Shown here piece after piece: positions 9,220 to 17,492 of a stretch of DNA of 35,340 nucleotides. Below the pieces are notes generated by a model. The model had not been told where the DNA came from. It saw only the letters and a program-made list of their open reading frames with translations, and searched no databases. Position 1 is the stretch's first letter; the number at the start of each line of letters is the position of its first letter. The translations under genes were made by a program, and so were the position numbers. This DNA is from Chrysochromulina tobinii (lineage: Eukaryota; Haptophyta; Prymnesiales; Chrysochromulinaceae), in the NCBI GenBank assembly GCA_001275005.1, contig JWZX01002690.1, positions 1-35,340 of the forward strand, given 5' to 3'.

Positions 9220-9676
9220 TCGTGCCCAGCTGACCTCAGCTGCTCCGGTTCTCCGGTTCGCTGCGCCTCGGCCTGCCGGGGTGCTCCCCCGGGTGCCCTC
9301 GTCCGGTCCGGGGTGCTGCACTGCGTTGCTGGGCTGCTGGCGGGCCGGCGGCCGGGCCCCGGCAGGCCCGCATGAAGGCCCGTGGTCGCCCAATTGGCCC
9401 GCGGGGTAGTGCCCCGCAGTGACTCACTAGGGCACCAACTCCACCAGCACCGCGATGTGTGCAAATACTATAGAGCTTTTTAAGGCGCCTTTATTGAATC
9501 CGACCCACCGCGCGCGTCACCTGTGCACCTCCCGGTAACGCGCGATCTGTCCAAGCTCCAGGCATGGCTCCAGAGAACCAAAACTCACCCGAATCGAATC
9601 CCGATAGTAGACCACAGTCTACACTCGAGAGATGGCCTTCAAGCAGAGTGCGGGGAGGCGGGAGCGCGCGTGTTGC
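9220..9676. other. Intergenic region between convergent genes
   Basis: This 457-bp gap separates two converging genes and so should hold two 3' ends. The first 200 bases are very GC-rich, with self-complementary runs such as GCCGGGCCCCGGC near 9351-9363 that could form hairpins. No coding signal is evident. Confidence 0.5.
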
Positions 9677-12600
9677 CTAGACGGCGACGGCGGCCTTGCG
9701 CGCGCGCACAAACTCCTCGAACTTTGCGCACGTGGCGAGAAAGTCGCCCGCGTGCGCCTCAGTATCGGCGATCACGGCGTCCCCGTCGACAATCTTGATG
9801 CGCATGTCGAGGTCGACGCGCGTGCATGCGGGGGTGATGGCCTTGGCCGCCGCGGCGGCTTCATATGCGGCGCGCTCCTCGGCAATCAGAGCCTCGACGT
9901 CCTGCACGAGCGCCACCAGCCATCAGAAAAAATCATCATTCTCAATTGGGGATCATCAGCGGCAATGAGCGCACCTGCTCGAGGAGGGACTTGTGATGAG
10001 GGACACACTCACGTGCAAGCAGAGGCAATCAGCACACCTGCTCGAGCATCGCCACCCACGCGTCTCCGGAGAGAGGCTTGCCAGTGAGCCGCTCGACCAG
10101 CCCTAAGAAAGGTTCCGAATTCCCGGGCCTCCAGTAGGCCTCGCGCAGCGTCGGGCCGATCTTGGGGTTGTCGACGAGTGCGCCGTCGCGTTCCGACAAA
10201 AAGGCGCGCGTCTGGTGAACGGCCATCTCGGCGAGCACGTACCCGTGGTAATAGCAGCTCGCTTCGTCAGAGAGCAGGTGGGGCACTGAGAGCAGCGGCC
10301 GGCCGCCGAGCCCGCCCTGGATCTCCTTCTCTACCTTATCGGCGAGGGCGAGCACCGACTGCGCGCTCAGCACGTCCTCCGGCATCTCATACCTGATGGG
10401 AGGAGGCAATCAAAGGGCCATCAGCCGCAATCAGCGGTCCATAGAAGCACTATCTGCAAGTACAGTGCCTTCTCAAAGTAGGGCCATCAGAGGTCATCAG
10501 AGGTCATCAGAGGTCATCAGAGGTCATCAGAGGCACTATCCTGCAAGTACAGTGCCTTCTCGAAGTAGGGCCATCAGAGGTCATCAGAGGTCATCAGAGG
10601 CACTATCTGCTCGTACAGTGCCTTCTCAAAGTAGGGCCATCAGAGGTCATCAGAGGTCATCAGAGGTCATCAGAGGTCATCAGAGGCACTATCTGCTCGT
10701 ACAGTGCCTTCTCAAAGTAGGGCCATCAAAGGTCATCAGAGGTCATCAGAGGTCATCAGAGGTCATCAGAGGCACTATCTGCTCGTACAGTGCCTTCTCA
10801 AAGTAGGGCACAGCGATCATGCCGCGCAGCGTGAGCACTTCGTACGGGTGCTTGGCGCGAACGTCCTCCTCGTGCAACTCGAAGGGGAGGGGCACGCCCT
10901 CGCGGCTGACGGCGTACCTGATGAGGGACGTCATCACACATGATGAGGCAGGCCATCAGAGCTCAGTAGGATGAGGCAGGCCATCAGGGCTGATGAGGCA
11001 GGCCATCAGAGCTCAGTAGGATGAGGATGGCGTACCCGGCGAGGGACGTCATCAGAGGCAATCAGAGGCCATCCACGCACTTGCACCGCCACGCCGCGTC
11101 GCCCACGAGGGAGTCGAGGAACATGGACTGCAGCTCGGCGTATGCGACCGAGGTGGGGGCGCGCTCTTGCGAGAAGAGAGGTGAGCGCTGACGGATATTG
11201 GCAAAGTGCGCCGCGTGCCCGGCCTCGTGCATCAGGGTCGTCAGGGCGGTGTGGCCGGAGCCGATCGCCGAAGGGTCCGCAAGGGAGGTAAAGTGGGTCA
11301 CTGTGGGCTGCCACGATCCGTCCGCGCGCACCTGTGGGGAAGGAGGTGAGGCGTCGTGGTGAGCACTTGCATGCTGGCTCACTGCGGGCTGCCTCGATCC
11401 GTCAGCGCGCACCCACGCAGGCTGCGGCCAGTGGCAGAAGCCGTTGGAGTACTTGCCCTTACGATCGAGCAGGTCGAGCGACATGCTCGCGCCTTCGTAG
11501 GAAATGCCGAGCGCCGAGAAGGAGCGTCCCCACTGTTCGATGGCCTTCTCGAAGGGGAAGTACGGATCGAGCTTCTTGGTGATGTCACCTGTGGGGACAG
11601 AGAGGGGGCGCCGTGGTGAGCACTCGCTTGCTGGGCGACGCAGGGAAAAGTACGGATTGAGCTTCTTGGTGGTCACCCGCCATCATGTACGCCGAGTTCC
11701 ACGGCTCCAGCGCCATCTCGCCCTTCTCCTTCGCGAGCCGTGCGCGCGCTGCCTGCATGAGAGGGCGCGTGCCCTTCTCGAGGGTATCCAGGATTTCGAA
11801 GAGGGCCGCCTTTCCAAACCCCTCGGCCTGCGTGACCTTGTAGTCGTAGTAGTCCACGTACCCGAGGGACTTAGCCATGCGATTGCGCGCCTGGACGAGA
11901 TCGACGCACCCGCTCAGAGGCAATCAAACGCACTCAAAATCAATCAGAGGCACTCCGATGCGCGCCTTGACGAGATCGACGAACCCGTTCGCCGTTACGA
12001 AGTCGCCGATGGTGCGCACGCCATCGTAGCATGCCTTGCGTGTACCTGATGAGGAAGGCAATCAGAGGCCATCAGAGGCAATCAGATGGTGCGCACGCCA
12101 TTGTAGCATGCCTTGGTGCATACCCTCCGCGGAATCGACCCTGATGGGGAAAGGTAAGCAGAGGCAACTAGCCTTGGCGCGCACCTTCCACCGGCTCGAC
12201 CCGCATCTTGTTGCGCAGACCCACGGACGAGAGCTCGACGAAGGAGCCGTCGATGGTCGCGCCGAGTTTCATCTTGTTGCGGGCGGCCTCGAGCGTCCCC
12301 TCGATCTTCATGCACTGCTCGCGCAGCACGAGCCCTTCAGGGTTCTCCATTATGTAACAGCCGAATGTGCGCTCGAACATCTTCAGTGTCTTGCGCTCGT
12401 CGTCCGTCAGGTCCGACGAGGCGAGGTACTCGCGCGTCTGCGCGAGCTTCTCCTTGGACGCGAGGAACGCCTGTGGCGGCGAGACTCGAGCGCGGCCGAC
12501 TCGCATGAGACTCGCATGCGACGCGTGCGCGCCAGTGTGGGTGAGTCTGAGCCGTACGACCTCCATCTCAGCCTTGGTGCGCGTGAGCTCCGGGACGGAG

Positions 12601-12713
12601 TACGCTTCACCGCCGAGCGCCATCTTCGTCCCCCAGAACTGAAGCTCGAAGGACTTGTGGACCTTCTCGTACTCGGTGTTGATCGTTTCAATGAAGGTGG
12701 TCGCGGCCGACAT
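9677..12713 (-). CDS. M3 family zinc metallopeptidase (oligopeptidase-like), nine exons
   Basis: Inferred exons from the 5' end: 12713-12558, 12470-12185, 12045-11966, 11890-11677, 11588-11413, 11331-11081, 10917-10789, 10392-10038 and 9901-9677. They join in frame to about 623 residues, the usual size for M3 enzymes. Exon 6 carries the zinc motif HEAGH (in TLMHEAGHAAHF). Exon 8 carries the conserved C-terminal segment HLLSDEASCYYHGYVLAEMAVHQ (given in parts: SDEASCYYHGY, AEMAVHQ) and the PGNS motif. M3 enzymes are thimet or oligoendopeptidases that cut short peptides in cytosol or organelles. The frame stays open upstream of 12713, with ATGs such as 12890 giving an Arg/Ser-rich extension that could be an organelle signal, so the start is uncertain. 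Intron 1 (12471-12557) is 87 bp, free of stops and without an obvious duplication. All other introns contain copies of flanking exon sequence. Confidence 0.9.
9902..10037 (-). other. M3 intron 8 with internal copy of its own donor
   Basis: GT-AG, 136 bp, phase 0. A 23-bp segment spanning the donor (CTCGAGCAG then GTGTGCTGATTGCC) recurs inside the intron with two mismatches (CTCGAGCAG then GTGCGCTCATTGCC). The intron therefore carries a second, plausible donor. CTGATTGCC and CTGATGATC units are present. Confidence 0.75.
10393..10788 (-). repeat. M3 intron 7: higher-order array of exon-intron junction copies
   Basis: GT-AG, 396 bp, about four times the length of its neighbours. The real junction (exon end at 10789, donor CT then GTACGAGCAGATAG) is followed inside the intron by four further copies of the same roughly 46-bp junction segment. 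Core positions are near 10463, 10550, 10616 and 10702, with the true one at 10788. The spacings are 87, 66, 86 and 86 bp. Between copies lie variable numbers of a 10-bp unit (CCTCTGATGA on the coding strand), so spacing changes by multiples of ten. The two copies farthest from the donor have CTTGCAG where the others have CGAGCAG. Confidence 0.85.
10918..11080 (-). other. M3 intron 6 with repeat units
   Basis: GT-AG, 163 bp. The donor GTGCGTGGATGG, an internal GGGTACGCCATCC and the next exon's GTACGCCGTCAGC are related copies. A 40-odd-bp unit with CTGATGGCCTGCCTCATC is itself repeated inside. Intron end: GATGACGTCCCTCATCAG. Confidence 0.75.
11332..11412 (-). other. M3 intron 5: 38-bp duplication plus 43-bp shared core
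   Basis: GT-AG, 81 bp. The first 38 bases (11412-11375) repeat the first 38 bases of exon 6 (11331-11294) with four mismatches. The remaining 43 bases (11374-11332) contain GCATGCAAGTGCTCACCACG and end TTCCCCACAG. This core is nearly the same as the 3' parts of M3 intron 4 and the PTEN intron. The layout is that of a short insertion flanked by a target-site duplication. Confidence 0.85.
11589..11676 (-). other. M3 intron 4: exon duplication plus shared core
   Basis: GT-AG, 88 bp. The first 34 bases (11676-11643) repeat the first 35 bases of exon 5 (11588-11554) with a few differences. The 3' part (about 11632-11589) is a second copy of the shared core, with GAGTGCTCACCACGGCGCC and the end TGTCCCCACAG. 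Confidence 0.85.
11891..11965 (-). other. M3 intron 3: probable GC-AG intron inside a direct repeat
   Basis: 75 bp, phase 0. The segment GTCGATCTCGTC[A/C]AGGCGCGC occurs at both ends. Joining AAG (exon 3, last base 11966) to GCGCGCAAT (exon 4, first base 11890) restores the conserved peptide VDLVKARNRM. This needs a GC donor. A GT donor giving an equally good protein was not found. Confidence 0.65.
12046..12184 (-). other. M3 intron 2 with two partial copies of the exon 3 start
   Basis: GT-AG, 139 bp. The first 38 bases of exon 3 (12045-12008) are copied inside the intron at 12124-12085. A shorter copy (GTGCGCGCCAAGGC) forms the donor end. The 3' end is CTGATTGCC, CTGATGGCC and CTGATTGCC units followed by TTCCTCATCAG. 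Confidence 0.8.
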
Positions 12714-13256
12714 GGCAGAGGGGCTGTAAGACGGAGAATCGAGGCGCAGCGTGAGAGAGCGCAGCAACGGACGGCTGAGTTTGCGAAAGCTGCGCCACGA
12801 TTCGAACCGTGCCGAATACCGTGCTCTCTTCGAGGACATGCTCGCTGCGGAGAGGATCGCGGGAAAGACGCTTGACGCGTACAAGCGCATCGATCGCGCG
12901 ATTCGTCGAGGTTCGTCAAAGTTTTTTTCAAGCGTCGATGCGCGAGTGCGCCCTCGACCCCGACTCTGGGCTACGCTTGCTTTCGCCTTCGATGCCCTGG
13001 AAACCGGCCAACGCTCAGTCACATAGCCACATCGCCACGATAGCCCCACACATCATGGCACACACCGCGGCTGCCCGCCTTCACATGCCCTGAATGAGAA
13101 TCGCTCGCCCTTGCAAGCTCGCCCGTGAATACGCGCTCCATAAGGGCGCTCCATAAGGTGCGAGACGGCCAGCACGTACCAGCACACAACCACCGTCCCC
13201 TCACATCTCTGATTCTGCGCCTTCCCCTCCCACGTTCGGCACGCGCCGCGACCTCC
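12714..13256. other. Gap between SAS-6 and the M3 gene
   Basis: The M3 reading frame is open back to 13049, so part of this gap may encode an N-terminal extension starting at 12890 or another ATG. The remainder should hold the M3 promoter and the SAS-6 3' end. A short direct repeat, GCGCTCCATAAGG, occurs twice near 13132-13159. Confidence 0.5.
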
Positions 13257-15398
13257 TCAGGCAGTGCCGAGCGTCGTGCCGAGCGGCACGCCCCCGTAGC
13301 TCGTCTGGCGAGGGCTCGAGGGTGCGAGGTACTCGGCAAACGCCGAGCCGCCGGTCGAATCCGCACCCGCCGCGCCGATGCGGGCTCGGTCCGCTGACGG
13401 AAGGCTCTCGGCAAGGGCGAGTCCCGCACGGGAACGGAGCGATGCGAGCGCTGCGCCCGGCACGTACATCTTGGCCGTCGCCTCGGCGTCCGCGCCGTGG
13501 GTGGTGTTGTCAAAGTTGAGCCGCGTGGCCACGGGTGGTTTCGTCTCGTGTTTCGTCAATGTGGCGGCGGCGGCGGTGGCGGCCGCCGGTGTCGCGCCCG
13601 CACTGTCCGCAGCCTCGGTGGATGAGCCTGTGGGAGTGTTCACCTTGGCGCCGGTGGGCGTGAGAGAGCTCATGTACGAGGACGGTGGCGGCGGCGGCAG
13701 CGACGAGTGCGAGGCGACAGCGGCGGCGACGGCGGCGGCGGAGGAGGAGCTCGACGATAGAGAGGAAGAGGAGGACGAGGAGGTGGACGAGGTGTAGGGC
13801 GAGGTGTAGGACGAGGGCACAGGCAGCTTAGACGGAGGCGAGCTGGTCGCGCCACCCATGCCCGCCATCGGAGCCCTGGACGGGAGCATCGGGCGGAAGC
13901 TAGGCGGGCGGGCGTGTAATGATCCGAGCAAGGGGCGCCCGCCCGCCTGCGCCTCATTGAGCTCGTGGTTGAGGAACTGGATGACTTCCTGATTGGAGCG
14001 CAGGAGGGTATGCGCCTCTGTGAGCTGCGCCTTGCATGCGCTCGTGCGCTCCTCGGCGCGGTCCTTGTCCGCACGCAGCTCGGCCGCGGCCGCGCGAAGC
14101 TCAGCCATCGCCTTGGTCGCCACGTCGAGCTCCGTCTGCTTGGCGGCGCAAAGCTCACCCTGCTGCAGAAGCTGCTGCGCCTTGAGCTTCAGCTTGGCCT
14201 TTAGCTCGCGCGAGTCACCCTGGAGCTTGGCGATGATGCTATTCCCCTTGGTGATCTCCTGCGCCGAGAGCCGCAACTGCTCTTGCAGCCGCGAGTGACC
14301 CTCCTTGTACATCGCGAGGGAATCCTCAAGTTGCCTCTTGGACTCGGCCGCAGCCTCACGAGCACAGCCCATCTGAGCGAGGAGCGTCTCCTTGTCGGAG
14401 GCGGCCTGGCTCGCCGCGGCGAGCTCGACGTCGCGCGCGCTCAGCGCCTTCTCGAGCGCGTGCACCCGCGCGCTCAGCCGCGCATTCTCCTCGCGCAGCC
14501 CCGTCGCCTCCTGACGAAGCAGCCCCACCTCCTGCTCCGCCCCCTGAAGCCTGCTCGCCGTCTCGCGTTGGCGCAGCGAGAGCTCGTGCGTGCTGCTCGT
14601 GAGCTCGCCCACGCGCGCGCGCGCCTCGGCCTCCGAGCGGCGCAGCTCGCGGAGCTCCGCCTCGCTCCGATCGAGAAGCCTCTGCCGTGCCTCCTCCGAC
14701 GCCGACGCCTGCTCCTGCTGCGCCGCCACGGCCGCCTCCCTGCTGGCGTTGAGCAGCCCTGCGTGCCGCACGTCACGCTCGTGCAGCTCGCGCGCGTGCT
14801 CGTCGCCGATGTTGCGAAGCTGCTCGGCCTGCGAGGCCGCGCGCTCCGCCGTCGCCTGCAGCTGCGCCGTACGCTCGCGCAGCTCTTCGCTCGTTGTGAG
14901 CAGCTGCGCCTTGTACTCAGTCACGCGGCCCGCGAGATAGCGCTTGATGGCCGCGTCATTGCCAGCGACGAAGCGCAGTGCGAGGTGCGCAAGCTGCCGG
15001 AATGGGTTCGTCTCGGTGATCGTCAGCATCGGCTGGCCACTCTGCGTCGAGAGCACCGCGACAAAGCGCGGGTGGTCCTCAGCGGCGCTGCTCTGGCACT
15101 GGCGCAGCAGCTCGATCACCTTGGAGGGGAAGGTGAGAAAGTCGACGAGGATATTCTGCTCCGTCTTGAGTGAGTGGAAGTCATCCTCCGAGATCTCGAG
15201 CGTGTACAGCAGGAAGGCATCGCTCTCATCCGTTAGCTGCACCCGCAGCACTTTTTGGTTGCGAGGCTGCCCGGTGCTGTGCGTGATCGCGACCGTGAGC
15301 GAGCTCGAGCGGTCCTCGCGGTCGGCGCTCTTTAGGATGACCGGGACTGCCCCGTGGAAGATGTCCTCGTGCTCCTGCCACTCGCAGGTTGCGGGCAT
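13257..15398 (-). CDS. SAS6: SAS-6 centriole assembly protein
   Basis: Single open frame of about 713 residues. The N-terminal 160 residues match the SAS-6 head domain. They run from an early strand, FHGAVPVILK, through VLRVQLTDESDAFLLYTLEI and DFHSLKTEQNILVDF, to the conserved FPSKVIELLRQC and the NPFRQLAHLALRF helix. Residues about 165-490 form a long Glu/Arg/Leu/Ala coiled coil. The C-terminus is Ser/Ala/Pro low complexity with a conserved-looking tail. SAS-6 dimers pack by their heads into the nine-fold cartwheel at the base of centrioles and basal bodies, so the organism makes flagella. The ATG at 15398 is chosen because the head domain begins right after it; an upstream ATG at 15449 would add 17 basic residues. 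No intron is needed. It reads in the same direction as the neighbouring potassium-channel gene. Confidence 0.9.
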   Translation of the reverse strand: MPATCEWQEHEDIFHGAVPVILKSADREDRSSSLTVAITHSTGQPRNQKVLRVQLTDESDAFLLYTLEISEDDFHSLKTEQNILVDFLTFPSKVIELLRQCQSSAAEDHPRFVAVLSTQSGQPMLTITETNPFRQLAHLALRFVAGNDAAIKRYLAGRVTEYKAQLLTTSEELRERTAQLQATAERAASQAEQLRNIGDEHARELHERDVRHAGLLNASREAAVAAQQEQASASEEARQRLLDRSEAELRELRRSEAEARARVGELTSSTHELSLRQRETASRLQGAEQEVGLLRQEATGLREENARLSARVHALEKALSARDVELAAASQAASDKETLLAQMGCAREAAAESKRQLEDSLAMYKEGHSRLQEQLRLSAQEITKGNSIIAKLQGDSRELKAKLKLKAQQLLQQGELCAAKQTELDVATKAMAELRAAAAELRADKDRAEERTSACKAQLTEAHTLLRSNQEVIQFLNHELNEAQAGGRPLLGSLHARPPSFRPMLPSRAPMAGMGGATSSPPSKLPVPSSYTSPYTSSTSSSSSSSLSSSSSSAAAVAAAVASHSSLPPPPPSSYMSSLTPTGAKVNTPTGSSTEAADSAGATPAAATAAAATLTKHETKPPVATRLNFDNTTHGADAEATAKMYVPGAALASLRSRAGLALAESLPSADRARIGAAGADSTGGSAFAEYLAPSSPRQTSYGGVPLGTTLGTA

Positions 15399-15676
15399 TG
15401 TCGCGGCGAGCGCGCGTCGCTTTCGCGCGCCTTTCCTTCCCCTATGCAAGAGTTATGCAAGTCAAGTCAAGTCAGTCAAGTCGAGTCCCCTTACACACTC
15501 GAGAGGGCGGTGTGAACTTTTTCTTTTCTTTTCTAAATAGATTCTCAGAAGCTTTTCGCCCCCGCCGGCACACCATTGCACCATGCCATCAGCAGACATG
15601 TACCGGGTACAGTAGATGTCAGTTTTACTTGGTCGTCGAAGGATTTCGTGCAGGTGGACCTACAAAGTGCATTGAT

Positions 15677-16717
15677 CTAGTCCTTTTCAAACTCAATGCG
15701 AAAGAACTTCACTGTGATGAAGTTGGACAGCCTGCCGATGGCGTTGCCAAAGAGGGGGATGCCAGTTAACAAGTAAACGGATACAAAGAGCAGCTCGGCA
15801 TCGTCTACTGAGCCCGGCGGAGTTTGGCCACACGAGGAGATCGAAAAAAATGCAAAGTATAACGCGTCCACCCAGTTCCATTGATTGTACAGGATCTCGA
15901 AGAGGGTTCCCAACAAGAGAATGAAGAATACCACGAGGAATGGCGCCACGACGTCGTACAGGAACCTGAGTGCCTGCTTGAAGCTTGATTCGTCTGAGTC
16001 CAGCGCCTTCGTGGAGAGCTCCTTAGCCACCTGCAAACATGAGATGCTTGGCGACGGGGTAAGAGCGCAACGGGCGAATCGCAAACGTGTAGCATGCATC
16101 AGCGCGCGTTCGCGGCACAGTGACAAAGGTACCTCTGTCGCCTTGTTGCTCAAGCGCGCCATGAAGATAGCGAGGGCCGAAGTGATGAACAAGATCATCA
16201 CAAGGCCGTGGAGAATCGTAAAAAGCTTCCACAACTCGTTGCGCTCTGTGAATAAGCCATAGCCGACATGGAAGCCCATGAGCACAGAATAGAACAAGCC
16301 GGCCGCCCAAGTTGGCTCCTTGCACGCCGCCGGGTTGCGAAAGTTCGTGAGCGCACCGGGTGGTTGCGGACAAAAGTCGGCAAGAGCAAAGTACTTGTAG
16401 ATGGATGTCGTGATGAAGAGCCAAGCGACGAAGGCCGCGAGCCAGATTCGCCAAGCCAAGTCTTGGCGTCGCTGGCGCTCGCGCTCAACCACGTGTCGCA
16501 GACCCACGCGAAGCGGAGATTTATACGGGGCTGGAGGCATGTGGGGGGCAACAAGTGGTGTGCTCTCTGTCGGCGGCAATGTTGCTCCTGACCATGTGGC
16601 GACCGGAGCTGCAGGTGCCTCCGCCTGCAAGGCAGCTGCTGTAACGGCTTCTGGAATGAGAGCGGGAGCCTCCATATCCAGAGGAGCTGATGCCACGGCT
16701 GATGCTGAGGCCTGCAT
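15677..16717 (-). CDS. Two-pore potassium-channel-like protein, second filter degenerate
   Basis: Exons are inferred as 16717-16133 and 16030-15677, giving about 312 residues. The 102-bp GT-AG intron (16031-16132) has no stop and is a multiple of three, so retention would add 34 residues. After a Pro/Ala-rich N-terminus come a first helix (about 91-112), a pore loop with FHVGYG (149-154), a second helix (about 162-189), then after a Ser/Lys-rich linker a third helix (about 220-242), a second pore loop and a fourth helix (about 273-300). This is the four-helix, two-pore layout of TPK/K2P channels. Filter 1 is near canonical, with His for the usual Thr. Filter 2 reads SSCGQT instead of TxGYG. 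Such a subunit may conduct poorly, be selective for other ions, or act in heteromers. No EF hands are seen. Exon 2 begins with GT. Confidence 0.75.
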   Translation of the reverse strand: MQASASAVASAPLDMEAPALIPEAVTAAALQAEAPAAPVATWSGATLPPTESTPLVAPHMPPAPYKSPLRVGLRHVVERERQRRQDLAWRIWLAAFVAWLFITTSIYKYFALADFCPQPPGALTNFRNPAACKEPTWAAGLFYSVLMGFHVGYGLFTERNELWKLFTILHGLVMILFITSALAIFMARLSNKATEVPLSLCRERALMHATRLRFARCALTPSPSISCLQVAKELSTKALDSDESSFKQALRFLYDVVAPFLVVFFILLLGTLFEILYNQWNWVDALYFAFFSISSCGQTPPGSVDDAELLFVSVYLLTGIPLFGNAIGRLSNFITVKFFRIEFEKD

Positions 16718-17492
16718 GTCCTTCCCCAGGGCAGCCCCCGCGCACCACGTGCTCCTGGGTGCCCGTGGATGCGCGAGCGCAGCGCAAGGCTAAATTAGGG
16801 AAGTGGTGTCGGTTTCTGGTTTCGGGGTTGGGTTGTGTACGTGCCTTTGCGATGTTACAACTGTGCGGAGTAAACTGTAATTAGTGTTGTAATCCGTTTT
16901 TTCATTTTCTGCTTGCGCGCCGGCGCGGGGGCCGAGATGGCGGGACGGACGGAGCCGACTCCAGCGCGCACAGCGGGACGCCGCGAGGAACCATCGTCGA
17001 ACTCCATCGTCGGCCTTTGATGGCGACCCCGGGCTTGCCGCGGGCTATTGAGTGCCCAGCCTCTGCGGGCCTCTGGGCCCTCGGACAGCACGGTCACGCT
17101 GTTCGTTTTTACACCGTCCGAACACGCTGGGTCGCTGTCCCACCTTAAAAGCTCTCGAAATGACCGATCAGCCGGCAGCGCGGTTCCACATAACCGAACC
17201 GACATTCGATGTGCCTCTCGGCTACCTTCGGCAGCCACAGCCCTACGACGGGCGCCTGGCGCATGTGCTGGGAGCATGGCGGCCGCCGCACTCACGGGCG
17301 CCCCACTGCCCACGACGGCGCTCACGGGCGCTCCACTGCCCACGACGGCGCCACTGGGAGCATGGCGGCCGCCACCGCCAGGTGATGGTAGTGCACGGGA
17401 GGGCGTGCCACGCCCGCCCACGCGCATAGTAACTGGTGCATGCTGGCCCCCTCGGCCGCGTCCTCGGGGGGCGGAGGTGAGACCTCCCCGCT
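16718..17492. other. Intergenic region with GC-rich repeats
   Basis: A 775-bp gap between two same-strand genes. It contains two copies of a roughly 30-bp unit (CTCACGGGCGCTCCACTGCC plus CACGACGGCG) at about 17291-17350, and two copies of GGGAGCATGGCGGCCGCC flanking them. An open plus-strand segment from the ATG at 17160 reads like protein for about 40 codons before running into the repeats. I do not have enough to call it a gene. Confidence 0.5.

Noticed and set aside
10440-10800. CRISPR-like look of regularly spaced repeats
   Set aside because: The repeats are copies of an exon end and of a 10-bp unit inside a eukaryotic intron. There are no unique spacers of constant length and no cas genes.
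12795-12830. tRNA-like T-arm (GGTTCGAATC on the minus strand)
   Set aside because: The stem pairs only four bases around an eight-base loop. No matching acceptor stem or A-box is found upstream at the right distance.
17052-17429. Plus-strand open frame in the gap beside the sugar transporter
   Set aside because: About 40 codons after the ATG at 17160 look protein-like, but the rest is repeat sequence. Without RNA I cannot call it.
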